Part shown: positions 1-13,825 of the stretch, one piece after another | How the letters are laid out: the number at the start of each line of letters is the position of its first letter | Numbering within the stretch: position 1 is the first letter of the stretch | Assembly: GCF_033115175.1 (NCBI RefSeq) | Contig: NC_084836.1 | Coordinates: forward strand, 65,019,297 to 65,083,296 | Length of the DNA stretch: 64,000 nt | Source of the DNA: Lepus europaeus | Taxonomy: Eukaryota; Chordata; Mammalia; Lagomorpha; Leporidae | Reading direction: 5' to 3' | Notes under the pieces: model-generated | Databases searched by the model: none | What the model was told of the DNA's origin: nothing | Seen by the model: the letters and a program-made list of their open reading frames with translations, nothing else | Program-made: the position numbers and the translations under genes

Positions 1-321
1 GATAATTTTAGGACAGAACATTGCCTTAAGATGCCATAATTTTAATTCATGATGGTAGTTTGACATATTTGTCCAGCTATTACTTTTCTCTGTCTTTTGT
101 AACAGCTTTACTGAAATGCTATTAGTAGTTCATATGCCATGTACTTCATCCATTGGAAGTATATAATTCACTTTTTTTTTTTTTTTACTATATTCTGAGA
201 GTTGTGAACCATCATCACAGTCTGATTTTAGAAATACTCATCACCCCAGAAGGAAAGTCTGTATTCATTAATATTTGTTCCCTGTATTCTCTATTCTCTC
301 CCCTCAACGCTATGCAACTAC

Positions 322-639
322 TTTTTTTTTTTTTTTTAAGATTTATTTATTTATTTATTTATTTGAGAGGCAGAGTTAAAGAGAGAAAGAGCGCTTCCTT
401 CAGCTGATTCATTCCTCAGCTGGCCACAATGGCTTCCACTGGACCAATTCGAAACCAGGAGCTTCTTCCAGGTCTCCCTGGGTGTAGGGACCCAAGCATC
501 TGGGCCATCCTCTACTGCATTCGCAGGCACATTAACAGGGAGCTGGAATGGAAGTGGAGCAGCTGGGACTTGAATTAGCACCCATCTGGGATGCTGGCAA
601 TGCAGATGGAGGCTTAACCTACTACACAGCACTGGCCCC
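322..639 (-). mobile_element. CSINE (tRNA-derived SINE), reverse
   Basis: The poly-T start and AAGATTTATTTATTTATTT head is the reversed A-rich tail; the end CACAGCACTGGCCCC is the reversed tRNA-like head. This family is the hallmark of lagomorph genomes. Open frames inside it are not genes. Confidence 0.9.
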
Positions 640-670
640 ACATTTTTTTCTCTATATAAAATTGCCTTTC

Positions 671-1000
671 AGGGCTGGTGCTGTGGCATAGCAAGTGAAG
701 TCAGCTGCGGTGCTGGCATCCCAGATGGGTGCTAATTCAAGTCCCAGCTGCTCCACTTCCATTCCAGCTCCCTGTTAATGTGCCTGCGAATGCAGTAGAG
801 GATGGCCCAGATGCTTGGGCCCCTACACCCATGTGGGAGACCTGGAAGGAACTCCTGGTTCCTGGCTTGGGACCAGCCCAGCTTCTGGCCATACAGCCAT
901 TTGTGGGGTGACCTAGCAGATGGAAGATCTGTCTCTCCCTCTCCCTCTCCCTCTCTGTAACTCTGCCTTTCAAATAAATGAATAAATCTTAAAAAAAAAA
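671..1000 (+). mobile_element. CSINE, forward
   Basis: Head GGGCTGGTGCTGTGGCATAG, CT-rich segment, then AATAAATGAATAAATCTT and an A-run. An imperfect duplication of AAATTGCCTT flanks it. Confidence 0.9.
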
Positions 1001-1002
1001 TT

Positions 1003-1690
1003 TGCCTTCATAGAAATGAAATCATAATAAATAATCATTTGTGATTGGCTTCTTTAACTTAGGCTGATGTTTTCAAGATTCATCTGTGTTGTAGCATGTG
1101 TCACTGCTTCATTATTTTTATTAATATTCCATTTCATGGATGTACCACATTTTATTTATCCAGTCATCAATTGATGGATGTTTGGGTTGTTTCCATTTTT
1201 TGTCTAATATGAATAATGCTGTGAATATTTTCTTTACAAGTTTGTATGTGGACATGTGTTTTCATTTCTCTTGAGTATATAAAATTGTTGGGTTATATGG
1301 CTCTACTGTTTGAATTTTTTTCCTTTTTAAAAAAATTGTTAGCTCATGTGTGAGTGCACCCATTCACTGGTTCACTCCCCAGATGCCTGCTCCTTTGGGG
1401 TGGGGCTGGGCTGGGCTGGGCCAGGCTGAAGCAAGGAGACAGAAACTCAATTCAGGTTTTCCTTGTGGGTGGTAAGAAACTCATCAGGCTATCACCTTGT
1501 CCCCTAGGGAGTGCAGTAGGTGGAAACTGGAGTCAGGAACCTGAGCCTTGCTTCACCAAGCACGTAGGCATCTTAGTCACTAGGCTAAATACCCAAAGAA
1601 CTACCAAATTGCTTTCCAAAGTAGCTTTACTGTTTCATGTTCCCATTAATAATGAAGGCAGACTTATTTTCTATCTGTAATTTTTGCCTT
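1003..1690 (-). mobile_element. Old L1 fragment split by a SINE
   Basis: Positions 1003-1318 read like an old mammalian L1 3' region on the - strand (ATTGATGGATGTTTGGGTTG). The match resumes at about 1602-1690 (CCAAATTGCTTTCCAAAGTA). The 1319-1601 block is an old - strand SINE that interrupts it. Confidence 0.65.
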
Positions 1691-1817
1691 TTTCTTCTCA
1701 TCATAAGATAAAAGGCATTTGTCCTTTATGGTGTCTTTAGGCTAATTTGATTGAAGACTATTGATTTCCTTTATGACCTCAAAAAAATATTAAATGAAAC
1801 TTTCATTTTTTTCTTAG

Positions 1818-1843
1818 GTCTGTCATCTGACACCAAGCCTACG
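1818..1843 (+). CDS. SARNP: SARNP coding exon (26-base micro-exon)
   Basis: A pyrimidine-rich tract ending in TTCTTAG precedes the exon and GTAAGA follows it. The first two bases finish a Gly codon begun in the upstream exon, and the rest reads LSSDTKPT. This matches human SARNP around residues 136-144. At 26 bases it is not a multiple of three, so skipping it would shift the frame. Confidence 0.9.
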
Positions 1844-4800
1844 GTAAGAAATCTTTTTATCCTTTGATGAGCCAGGTCATAGCTGCGTACAGTTAAAGTC
1901 AGAGACTCATCCTTTTCCCCACATCAGAAGAAATTCTTAAATCATGAGTTCGGTGACTGTTTTTGGTATAGTGTTACATGTCCTGAATTTTTAAAAAATT
2001 GTTTGAGGTACTGAGAGGTCTGAAAGTTACTACATCTTCAAAAGTTAATGGTAGATATTTTTCTTTGTACCACTCTTGTTTTCAAAAGATATATTGATTT
2101 TGTTAGCTAGTAGAAAATTCATATAACCCTTCTTATGGTACAGTTTTTAGATCTTGTTTGGTGCTTTAGTTAATGTCTAGTTATTAATTACCAAAAGAGA
2201 ATTTGGAGACAAATTATGGATTCTACTTGTAGATATTGCTATTTTTTAATACTGCCTATTAAATTTAAAATCAAAGTAAGTAATATTATAAGAATGGCCT
2301 TCTGGACCAGTGTGACTAGTTAGCATGTTTAGAAAAAAGAAAGGAGCTAGCATCGTGGCACAGGAGGTTAATCCTCTGCCTGCAGCGCCGGCACCGCATA
2401 TGGGTGTTGGTTCTAGTCCCAGCTGCTCCTCTTCCCATCCAGCTCTCTGCTGTGGCCTGGGAAAGCAGTAGAGGATGGCCCGGGTACTTGGACCCCTGCA
2501 CCTGTGTGGGAGACCCTGAGGAATCTCCTGGCTCCTGGCTTCGGATCGGTGCAGCTCCAGCTGTTGCAGCTATTTGGGGAGTGAACCAACGGAGGGAAGA
2601 CCTTTCTCTCTGTCTCTTCCTCTAACTATCTGTAACTCTACCTCTCAAATAAATAAATAGAAAATCTTTTTTAAAAAAAAAAAAGAAAAGAAAATAGAAA
2701 TGCTATGGTAAAATTAAGAACTTCAAAAAGTTAATGGAAAAATATGTTTTGAAAAAAATTATACCTTGGTTGCAAAATGTTTTGCACCAGGCCAACGCCA
2801 AGGCTCACTTGGCTAATCCTTTGCCTGCGGTGCTGGTACCCCGGGTTCTAGTCCTGGTTGGGGCACCGGATTCTGTCCTGGTTGCTCCTCTTCCAGTCCA
2901 GCTCTCTGCTATGGCCCAGGAAGGCAGTGGAGGATGGCCCAAGTGCGGGGGCCCTGCACCCGCATGGGAGACCTGCCTCCTGGCTTCAGATCGGGGCAGT
3001 GCGTCGGCCGTAGCGGCCATTTGGGGAGTGAACCAACGGAAGGAAGACCTTTCTCTTTGTCTCTCTCACTGTCTAACTCTGCCTGTCAAAAAAAAAAAAA
3101 TGTTTTGCACCATAATAAACTTAATATTTTAATTCCGTTTTCTACAAACTTTATGAAGTGTGCTCATACATTCAGCCTTATGAAATCCTGCTTTTGGGGT
3201 TATTGTTCAGTATTGCCAATAAAGGTGAAATGTTAAATTATTGTTACTGTTAATGAAGACGTCCTAAACACCATTATGATAACAAGTCTTGTATACTAAA
3301 GCTTCCACAAAAATGGAGAGAAGAGGATTGAGTGCTTCAGTGGGCTGTTTCTTTGACAGATGTTATTATTTGAGCTTTAATTAAATTTTGAGAAAGAACA
3401 TTTTTCCAAAAACAGAAAGATGCTTCATATTCTATGCAGAAGCATGTACGCAGAAGATGCTGCAAACATCTTCCTCAGCAGTTACACACCTAGCCATAGG
3501 ATTCTATGGGTAAATCTTAGAGATTGTGTGTATACATAGCGAAACTACTCCTTACTCTGGTGGATGGCTTGCTAACAGCCTTGCTTGCCAGTCTGATTGT
3601 AGCATAGTATCAGTGCTGATTTTTCACCATTTCTTTTAACAACCATCCTTGATTACATTCTTTATAATGTATTACTTGCTCTGATAGTGTCAGTAAAAGG
3701 TTCTTCCTAAGAATTTTCTTCTTCCATCAGAATAAAGCATTTTAGTTCCTGTAGATTTTTGCTCCTTCACCTAGAGTAAAGCCACGAAAATTGCCAATCC
3801 TTGTATCAGAAAACAGCACACCATAACACTCCAAAGACTAGAGACAAGCTTCCCATTCATGTATTCATTCAGTGATGACTTACAAAGTCCTTTTTGAGTG
3901 CCAAGAGAGTAGGACACTGTCCCCATGCTTATGTGACCAGCATTGGACATACCCAGCACAAAGCAGTGGATGAGGGAGTTTGCAGGACTGTGACTGACAA
4001 GTGGTTGGTCATGGGGCAGGGAGCAGGGAGGACATCCTGGGCTGGGAGAGCCCAAGGGATAGAATAGGAAACACAAGGTGGCATCTCTGAGGCCCAGGGA
4101 AGGAGGGCACTTCAAGCAAGGAGAGCACACAGGAGTGTGCCAATGATCCAGAAGAGAAATGAGAGTAGAGAGAGGCTTCTAAGGCAGGCTGTAAAGATGT
4201 TTCCAAGAGGGCAGGCGCTGTTTCGTAGCGGATAAAGCCACCACCTGCAGTGCCAGCATCCTATATGGGCACTGGCTCAAATCCCAGCTGTTCCACTTCT
4301 GATCCAGCTCTCTGCTATGACATGCGAAAGCAGTGGAAGACAGCCTAAGTGCTTGGGCCCCTGCACCCATGTAGGAGCTCCTGGCTTCTGGCTTCAGATC
4401 AGCGTAGCTCCAGCCATTCTGGTCATTTGGGGAGCGAGCCAGTGGATGGAAGACCTCTCTGCCTGCCTCTGCCTCTCTGTTAACTCTGCCTTTAAAATAA
4501 AATAAATAAATCTTTTTTTAAAGAAAAAAGATATTTCTGAGAAAAACAGAAGACCTGGTGGCCTTCCCAGGGAAGCTGGCAGTGGTTAACTGTGATCTAG
4601 TTTTGCCTTTTAAAATCGAGTAAAACACCTGGGGTCCTGGGACTGGGTGAATAGATGAGCCAAAAAGTGCTGATGCCACCAGGTACATACTCTGTCCACC
4701 TCTGAACCACTGGGGCACACTTTCCAGGCCTAGATTGCCATAGAGAGCAGATTATTGGCAATTACCACCTCACTTTCAGCCCTGTAGCTTCTTCTGCATC

Positions 4801-7800
4801 TCAGCCTTAGGGCTGCTGAGCACTTGAGAGTTCTCTTTGCTTGATGATAGTGTTAAGAACTGCTTGCGTAAGCTGTATGGTAATTATGATTTTGGACTAT
4901 GAATGATGCACTTACTTGGAGGTAATGATTTACACATGTTTGCCTTTCCAAGCGGTGTTTGGCCTGCTTTGATCTTAAACCCTCCTTAGGCTCTTGTCAC
5001 CTTCCATGGATGAAGGAGCAAGGCTGAATCTTTTTTTTTTTTAAGAGCCGGCGCTGTGGCTCACTTGGTTAATCCTCCGCCTTGCGGTGCTGGCATCCCA
5101 TATGGGCGCCAGGTTCTAGTCCCGGTTGCTCCTCTTCCAGTCCAGCTCTCTGCTGTGGCCCAGGAGGGCAGTGGAGGATGGCCCAAGTGCTTGGGCCCCT
5201 GCACCTGCATGGGAGACCAGGAGGAAGCTCCTGGCTCCTGGCTTCAGATCGGCACAGCGCCAGCTGTAGTGGCCATTTGGGGAGTGAACCAACGGAAGGA
5301 AGACCTTTTTCTTTGTCTCTCTCTCTCTCTCACACTGTCTATAAAGATTTTCTTTATTTATTTGAGAGGTAGAGTTACAGACAGTGAGAGGGAGCGACAG
5401 AGAGAAAGGTCTTCCTTCTGTTGGTTCACTCCCCAGATGGCTGCAACAGCTGGAGCTGCGCCAGTCTGAAGTCAGGAGCCAGGTGCTTCTTCCAGTCTCC
5501 CGGTCTCCCATGCGGGTGCAGGGGCCCAAGCACTTGGGCCTTCCTCTACTGTCTTCCGAGGCCATAGCAGAGAGCTGGATTGGAAGAGGGGCAGCTGGGG
5601 CTAGAACCGGCACCCATATGGGATGCCAGCACCACAGGTGGAGTATTAACCTACTGTGCAATGGAGCTGACCCCTCTACAAGAGATGTTTTAATAATCCG
5701 TGATTTGGATTTGGTGGTGCTTAGGTTCCTAATTTGGCACATGGAGTACTTTTAGCATTGGACCATGGTTATTACCTCTCTATTTTCTGTTTTGATTTTT
5801 TACAATATGCTTTTTTCCCTCCCTTTGTGTAGGTTAATCTGGATAAGCTAAAGGAAAGAGCTCAAAGATTTGGTTTGAATGTCTCTTCAATCTCCAGAAA
5901 GGTAAGGTAGGTGGGATGGAAGTGCTATTTTTGAAGCAACAGATTGGCTACAGAGGGCAGCATGGGTTGAAAATGACTCTCCTAAACATGTAGCTCACTG
6001 CTCAGCACTTCATTTCACATAATCCCGAGTATCACCTTCTCTGACTGACTATTGGTTTTACTATAGGAGTTGTTTCACAAATTGTTTTTCCCTAGAACGT
6101 TTGTAAGCTTTCACTCAAGCTGTTAGAATGGTCTACTTTTTCTCTTAGTTAAAAAATCAAATGTAGTGATGTTAAGACTTACAACATCAGCTTTAACTTC
6201 TGATCCAGACATAATTGAAACTAAATGTTCAGAAGATAATCCTGTCTTTAGGTCAAAAGTACCTAGAAACAAAATTTGGAGGTTTTGTGAAACAAAAATA
6301 AGAAAGGTATTTGATTTTCCTGCCCCTCTGCTAACTAAAACAGTTTAGTTGATTAAGCAAGATGATGTTGATGCCATGCTTTTTAGAGTAATCCGTTCTC
6401 TGAGGCATAATTGCCTTTGGTGTTTTGCTAGGCCTGTTAAGAATTTTCCTGTAAGGAGCTGGGGCTGGGGTGCAGTAGGTTAATCCTCCGCCTGCGGAGC
6501 CGTCATCCCATATGAGCACCGGTTCTAGTCCCGGCTGCTCCTCTTCCAGTCCAGCTCTCTGCTGTGGCCTGGGAAAGCAGTAGAAGATGGCCCAAGTGCT
6601 TGGGCCCAGTACCTGCATGGGATACCAGGAAGAAGCACCTGGCTCCTGGCTTCAGATCAGTGCAGCTCCAGCCGTTGCAGCCACTTGGGGAGTGAACCAA
6701 TGGAAGGAAGACCTTTGTCTCTGTCTCTCACTCTCACTGTCTGTAACTCTACCTCTCAAATAAATAAATAAATAATATTTTAAAAAAAAAAGGAATTTTC
6801 CTGTTTGCCTAGAGAATGGGAGTGTTTCTTGGTTGTTGAATAGGTAGCAGGGTATTTCAAACCAGAAAAAACATCATTTAAAAATATTATTTCTGGGCCA
6901 GCGCCGTGGCTCAACAGGCTAATCCTCTGCCTTGCGGCGCCGGCACACCAGGTTCTAGTCCCGGTCGGGCGCCGGATTCTGTCCCGGTTGCCCCTCTTCC
7001 ATGCCAGCTCTCTGCTATGGCCCGGGAATGCAGTGGAGGATGGCCCAAGTCCTTGGGCCCTGTACCCGCATGGGAGACCAGGAGAAGCACCTGGCTCCTG
7101 CCATCGGATCAGCGCTGTGCGCCGGCCGCAGCGCACCAGCTGTGGCGGCCATTGGAGGGTGAACCAACGGCAAAAGGAAGACCTTTCTCTCTGTCTCTCT
7201 CTCTCACTGTCCCCTCTGCCTGTCAAAAAAAAAAAAATTATTTCTGGTGCTGGCTCTGTGGTGTAGTAGGCTGAGCCTCCACCTGCAGCACTGGCATCCC
7301 GTATGGGCATCAGTTTGAGTTCTGGCTGCTCCTCTTCTGTTCCAGCTCTCTGCTTATGGCCTGGGAAGGCAGTGAAAGATGGCCCAGTACTTGGGTCCCT
7401 GCACCTGTGTGGGAGACCTGGAAGAAGCTCCTTTCTTCTCCAGCCCAGTCCTGCTGTTGTGGCCATATGGGAAGCGAACCAGGGGATGGAACTCCTCTCT
7501 CTGTCCCTCTCTCTGTAACTCTGCCTCTCAAATAAATAAATAAAAAGAAATATTATTTCCACCATTAGTGTGAAAACATTTAGCTCCCTAGAAAATCATT
7601 GGAAGGAACTGTCCTGACACTGTTTTTTGTATTGTTTTGTTTTTAAGATTTATTTTATTTATTTGAGAGGAAGAGACAGAGGTCTTCCATTTGCTGGTTC
7701 ACTCCCTAAATGGCCATTACAGCCGGAGCTGGGCCAGAGCTGAAACCAGGAACCAGCAGCTTCCTCCGGGTCTCCCACACAGATGCAGGGGCCCAAGCAC

Positions 7801-10800
7801 TTGGGCCATCTTCCGCTTCTTTCACAGGCCAATAGCAGGGAGCTGGCTTGGAAATGGAGCAGCCAGGACTCAACTGGCATGCATATGGGATGCCGGCGCC
7901 ACAGGCAGAGGCTTAACCTACTGTGCTGCTGCGCCGGCCACTGTTTTTTTGGGTTTCTAAAAAAGATTTATTTATATACTTGAAAGGCACAGTGACAGAG
8001 GGGGAGAAAGTGAGAAAGATACCCTGCATCTGCTGGTTCATTCCCTAAATGCTCACAATAGCTAGGCCTGGGCTGGATCTGAGCCAGGATCAAGGAACTC
8101 CATTTGGGTCTCCCACATGGTTGGCAGGAACCCAAGTACTTAGGCCATCATCTGCTGCCTCCCTGGCAATTAGCAGGGAGTAAAAGCAGAGTAGCCCGGA
8201 CTTGAGCTGCCACGCCAGTGTGAGATGGGGGTGTCGCAGGTGATGGCTTAACTGGCTGCATCACACCTGCCCCCGATTGTGTTTTTTGCTTAGGAAAAAA
8301 AACTAAGCACTAAACAAATCCTTGTTCCACTGTGGACTGCATCCTTCTCTTTAATTTACATTTTTCATGTTTACCAGAAATACAGCATCAAGTCCATGTG
8401 CCTGGCATTGTGCTAAGACCACATAAGTGCTTACTGAGATTGTTACTGTTTATGTGAAATAAGAAAAAAATTAGGAATTGAGAGGTAGGCAGAGCATATG
8501 CCATGGCATGCAGCTTAATTGGCAAGAACTGTTTTAAAACAAGTGTTATAAAGCAAAAATCATTCTGTTGTGCTTGATGGCAAGGAGGGTAGGGTGCTAT
8601 CTATTTCTGGTCCTGCTTTCACCAATCTCATTTTGTTTATGAGGGTATCTGAGAACCCCAGAGGTGACTTCACCTCATCTTCCAGGGAATTAATTGAGTG
8701 TGTGTGTGTCTCCAGAATTTAAAAAAAAAAAAAAAATTGAACATTGTATTTCTTGCCACTTAGCTTATGTGGACACATATAGGGAATTTGCCCACCACAC
8801 TATTCTGTCTACCCAGAAATTTTTATGGTGTTTCATGACTTTCTCCTCCCTTCCCTAGGATCTTTTTCTGTGTTTGACTTTTCAGTTTTAACCCACAAGA
8901 GTCTGAGTAAAGAGATATATTTATTAAACAATTAATTTTGTGACTTTAAGCAGTTATGTAAAGTTTGGAGTAATATCTAATACCTTGTTGGTGAAGAGCA
9001 AATAACTTTATATTTCAAATGCCTACTATAGTGACACTTCAACCTTCAGTAAATATTAACTTTCCTCCTCTTTTTTTTTTTTTAGCCTATTTTTGTCAGT
9101 AAATTTGCTTTATGGCCTTAATTGAGTCAAGTTATTTCTGTGTTGTAGCTAGTCATTGATAAGATTTCAGTTCCCAGGTTTTATTTTATTTTTTTATTTT
9201 CTTTAAAGATTTTATTTATTTGAGAGGTAGAGTTACAGACAGTGAGAGTGAGAGACAGAGACAAAGGTCTTCCTTCCATTGGTTCACTCCCCAAGTGGCT
9301 GCAACGGCTGGAGCTGCACTAATCTGAAGCCAGGAGCCAGGTGCTTCTTCCTGGTATCCCATGCAGGTACTGGGCCCAAGCACTTGGGCCATCTTCTACT
9401 GCTTTCCCAGGCCACAGCAGAGAGCTGGACTGGAAGAGGAGCAGCCGGGACTAGAACCGGTGCTCATATGGGATGACGGCTCCGCAGGCGGAGGATTAAC
9501 CCACTGCACCACGGCGCCAGCCCCTTAGTTCCTATTTTTAAAAATTTAATTTTATTTATTTGATAGGCAGAGAAAGAGACAGGTAGACAGAGATCTCTGT
9601 GTTTCACTCCCCAAATGCTTACAATAGCCTGGGCTGGGTCAGGCCAAGGCCTTCTTCCCATCTTTAAAAAAATTATTTGAGGGGCCAGCACTGTGGTATA
9701 GTAGGTTAAGCCTCCACTTACAGCATTCCCTATTGGTGCTGCTTTGTGTCTTGGCTGCTCCTTTTCTGATCCAGCTCCCTGCTAATGCACCTGGGAAAGC
9801 GGCAGAGGATGGCCCAAGTGCTTGGGCCCCTGCACCTGCGTGGGAGACGTGAGGGAGGCTCCTGGCTTCAGATCGGCTCAGCTGCAGCCGTTGCAACCAT
9901 TTGGGGAGTGAACCAGTGGATGGAAGACCTTTCTTTCTGCCTCTCTCTGTAACTCTACCTCTCAAATAAATAAATAAAAATGTTTAAAAAAATTATTTGA
10001 AAGTCAAAGTATTACATGGTGAGAGAGATACAGAGTAATTCATCTGCTGGTTCACTCCCCAAGTGGCTGCAATGACTGGACCAGGCCCAAGCCAGGAGGC
10101 AGGAACTCCTTCCAGATCTCCCATGTGGATTGCAGGGGCCCAAGGACTTAAGCCATCTTCTGCTACTTTCCCAGGTGCATTAGCAGGCAGCTGGATTGGA
10201 AACAGAGTAGGCCATGACTCAGAACTGGCTCTCTGGTATGGGATGATGCCGACATTGCAGGTGATGGCTGAACCCTCTGTGCCACAATTCCGGCCTACAG
10301 AGTGATACTTTTGTAAAGTATGATTAAAATATCATTGCATTGTTAAAAGTGCTCTGGAAGTTTATAAGCATTTTTCAATTCCTACATTTATTACAAATTG
10401 TAACAGTTTGGAAACCAGCAGAGACCATGTTTTAAGTAGTGCTTTACTGGAATATATATGATTTCTTCCAAGGACTTCTTTGCTTGGAGGTCAGTGACTT
10501 TTTGAGTCACTATCAGATCACTTTGACCTTGATCATAATCTCAATTTTCAGAGCCGTACTAATTTTAGCAGTTTGCTCTAATTTTCGCTGTAAAACATAA
10601 TGTCCCAGAAGTGCTGATGTTTCACTGTGTAGACCAACATTACCTAATCGAACTTATTCTAAACAGTGACATGTGGCTAGTGCCTACCTTATTGGACACG
10701 CCAAACAGTGGAGGTTAGTAGTTAATGTGGACATACCTCTACTCCATCTGGGATTCTGAACAGTACAGTAAGATACTCACTTTTGCTGTCTCCGTTGATA

Positions 10801-13792
10801 ACAGGGTTTGAGTTTACTTGATCCAACTTACCACCTTGCTTGCAGATTTCTCTTCAGTGAACTTGGCTGCAGACCAGTGTGTATGAATAAAGAGGAAGCA
10901 TGTGGGAGCATAACAGACATGAATCAAGTAGTGTTTATGACTACTTTTTTAAACAAATTATACTGTAACAGTCTGCTTATCTATATTTTAGATTTATTGC
11001 TTAAATTCTTACAAATTAAAGGAAACAATCTCTACAATTCTTTCTAGGCTGACTTTTGTATGACTTACTCATATATCTCAGTTTTCAGCTCCACTAGTAT
11101 ACTATACCCATTAGGACCTATAGAGAAACTTCAATATGACTTCCCTCATACCTCCTCCAAATCATCATCTCCTTTTCCCCTACCCAAGAGAAGTCTGTCC
11201 GTTCACGTTTCCAGCTCAAGTCTCAATGAATAGAATGTTGTTGGTTTAGGATAATGGGAAGTGACAGGGCAAAGAATAGCTCTGGCATTTATAGACATTT
11301 TTTACACAAGAGGCTGTAAATTGTCTCCTCCAGCTCTTTGGAACTATTTGAGGACAGAATGGCATGCCTTTTCTCGTATAAGCCTCGTGGTGACTATGGG
11401 CTAAGAAACCTCCCGCCCCCTCAAACAAAACAAAACCCAGATAAATAAGATCTGCCTGGTTGGTTCTGATTGATCACCAGCTTGGTTTTCAGTCCTGTGC
11501 TTGACTGGTTGTTTTTTCTGTCAGTTTTCCGTGACTCCAAAGAGAAATAGTCTTTGGGTCAATTCTGTTGGTAAAGGACAGGATTTGACCTGGCACATAA
11601 AAAACTCTTCTTTGAAAGGAGTGACAGATAGATAGAGGGAATAAAGATGGGAAAGCAGCTCAGTTAATACATGTCAAAGGATGTTAGTTTTGATTAAAAA
11701 AAAAAAAAACAAACTTAAGTCTGAACTTAGAGCTGTAGTGTTAACTGATGTAGCTAAGCTGAGTGGATTGTTTTGTATTTTCAAACATTGACGTACTTAG
11801 GAAGGTAAAACTGGATGCTTTAGGAAATTATAGGAAATCCAGCTAGGTAGGTAGTTCTTTTGAAAAGGAAAAATAAGCCAAAGCCCAGGCACAAAGCCAG
11901 AAACTAAAGGTATGTTTGATGCCTTTTTCTCACTTTCCAGGAATGTGGGAGGCATGTGTTACTGATTCTTGAGAAGTTACATTTTCTTTTATCTCTGTTG
12001 ACCTTAGTACATCTTCCTTTTTTGTCTACTAGAATATTACTAGGCTTCTCCTAGATTTGTAATTTTAGCCAGCTTTCTTCCCTGATGATTACAGTCTGTG
12101 TTATAGAGTGTCAGAGAATTAAGAGGTTGAAAGCAAACTTGATATCCCACTTACTTACTGTTCTGGCTGGTAGCTGGAAAATTCTTGGGTAGCTACACAG
12201 AATTTTTTAGTATTTTATTTTTGGTCTTCATTGATTGAGAATGAACCACTTCAGAGAGAGATGAAGCACCTGCCTTGTTTTTGAGGAGCTTGTCACTGGA
12301 ATGTGTTGAGATAGCAAAGAGGAAGCTGAGACAGAGTCAAGAAGAGGAGGAGTCGTAGTGTTTCCCAAAATTCAGATTTCATTGTGACTTCTGATGACAG
12401 GTTGTTCTCAATTCATTTGCTTTTGGAAGGCCTATTTAAGTCTGTCTTGATTCCCTTCCACCATCTGAAATATATTACGAAGAAATCTTTGTTGTTTTTT
12501 CCTTCCCTGCAGCACTGGGCTTTGGTGTAGAAGTTAGCCTTTGGGATGAGGAGAGAAGGAGGAAGATCATGGATTTATGATTTGGTCACCAGCCTTCTCA
12601 AGGGGTCATAATTAGGATTTGTTTGAGTGTACAGACCTTTTCCAGAAGAATAACTATAGGGATGTTCATAGGACATCACTAACATGGAATTTAAAGAACT
12701 GTAAGCTATGGTGGAGAAATTTGGTAGAATATTCTAAAAAGAGTAATGGTAGAATTAGATTCTTGGGTAAGTGGCCTACTTGATTACATTTGGGATTTTT
12801 TTTTTTTTTTTAAGGATTTATTTATTTGTTTGAAAGGCAGAGTGACAGGGAGAGGTACAGAGAAATACTCCATCTACTAGTTCACTCCCCAAGTGGCCCC
12901 AACAGCCAAATCTGGGCCAGGCCAAAGCTAGGAGCCGGGGCTCCATCCTGATCTCTGACACCTGTGGCAAGGCCCTAAGTATTTGGACCATCCTCCTCTG
13001 CCTTCCCAGGTGCATTATCAGCAAGCCGATCAGAAGTGGAGCAGCTGGGACTCATATCCTACAATGTGGGATGCTGATGCAACTGGTGGCGTAACCACCA
13101 TACCAGCTTCCTACATTTGGGTTCCATTCAGGTGTACTCAAGTAACAGTTCCTGGGGCCAGTGTTGTGGCGGAACAGGGTAAGCCTCCACCTGCAAAGCC
13201 AGCATCCCAGTTCAGTTTGAAACCAGGCTGCTTCACTTCTGATCCAGCTCCCTGCTGATGCACCTGGAAAAGCAGCAGAAGATAGCCCAAATCTGTGGAC
13301 CCCTGCACCCATGAAGGAGACCCAGAAGAAGCTCCAGGCTCCTAGCTTTGGCCTGGCCCAGCCCTGGCTGTTGCCACCATTTGGGGAGTAAACCAGCAGA
13401 TGGAGGATCTCTCTCTCGTTCTGTCTCTCCTTGCTCTGTAACTCTGCCTTCCAAAAAAATAAGAAATCTTTATAAAAAAGATTTATAAATCTTTAAATAA
13501 TAAATTCTATTTATTCAAAGGCTGTTGAGGGGCTGGTGCTGTGGCGTAGTGGGTAAGACCACTGCTTGTAGTGCCAGCATTCCATATGGGCACCGGTTCA
13601 AGTCCCAGTTGCTCCACTTCCTATCCAGCTCTCTGCTTTGGCTTGGGAGAGCAGTAAAGGATGCCCCAGATCCTATGGCCCCTTTACCCGCCACATAGGA
13701 GACCCGGAGGAGGCTTCTGGCTCCTGGCTTTGGATTGGTGCAGCTCCAGCCATTGCGGCCATCTGGGGAGTGAACCGTGGGTGGAAGATCTT

Positions 13793-13825
<33 letters not shown>

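Noticed and set aside
5116-5742. Frames of 90-260 residues at many places, such as here and 6780-7565 and 29119-29811
   Set aside because: They translate CSINE sequence. The same peptides (for example [17 protein letters not shown]) recur at dozens of sites.
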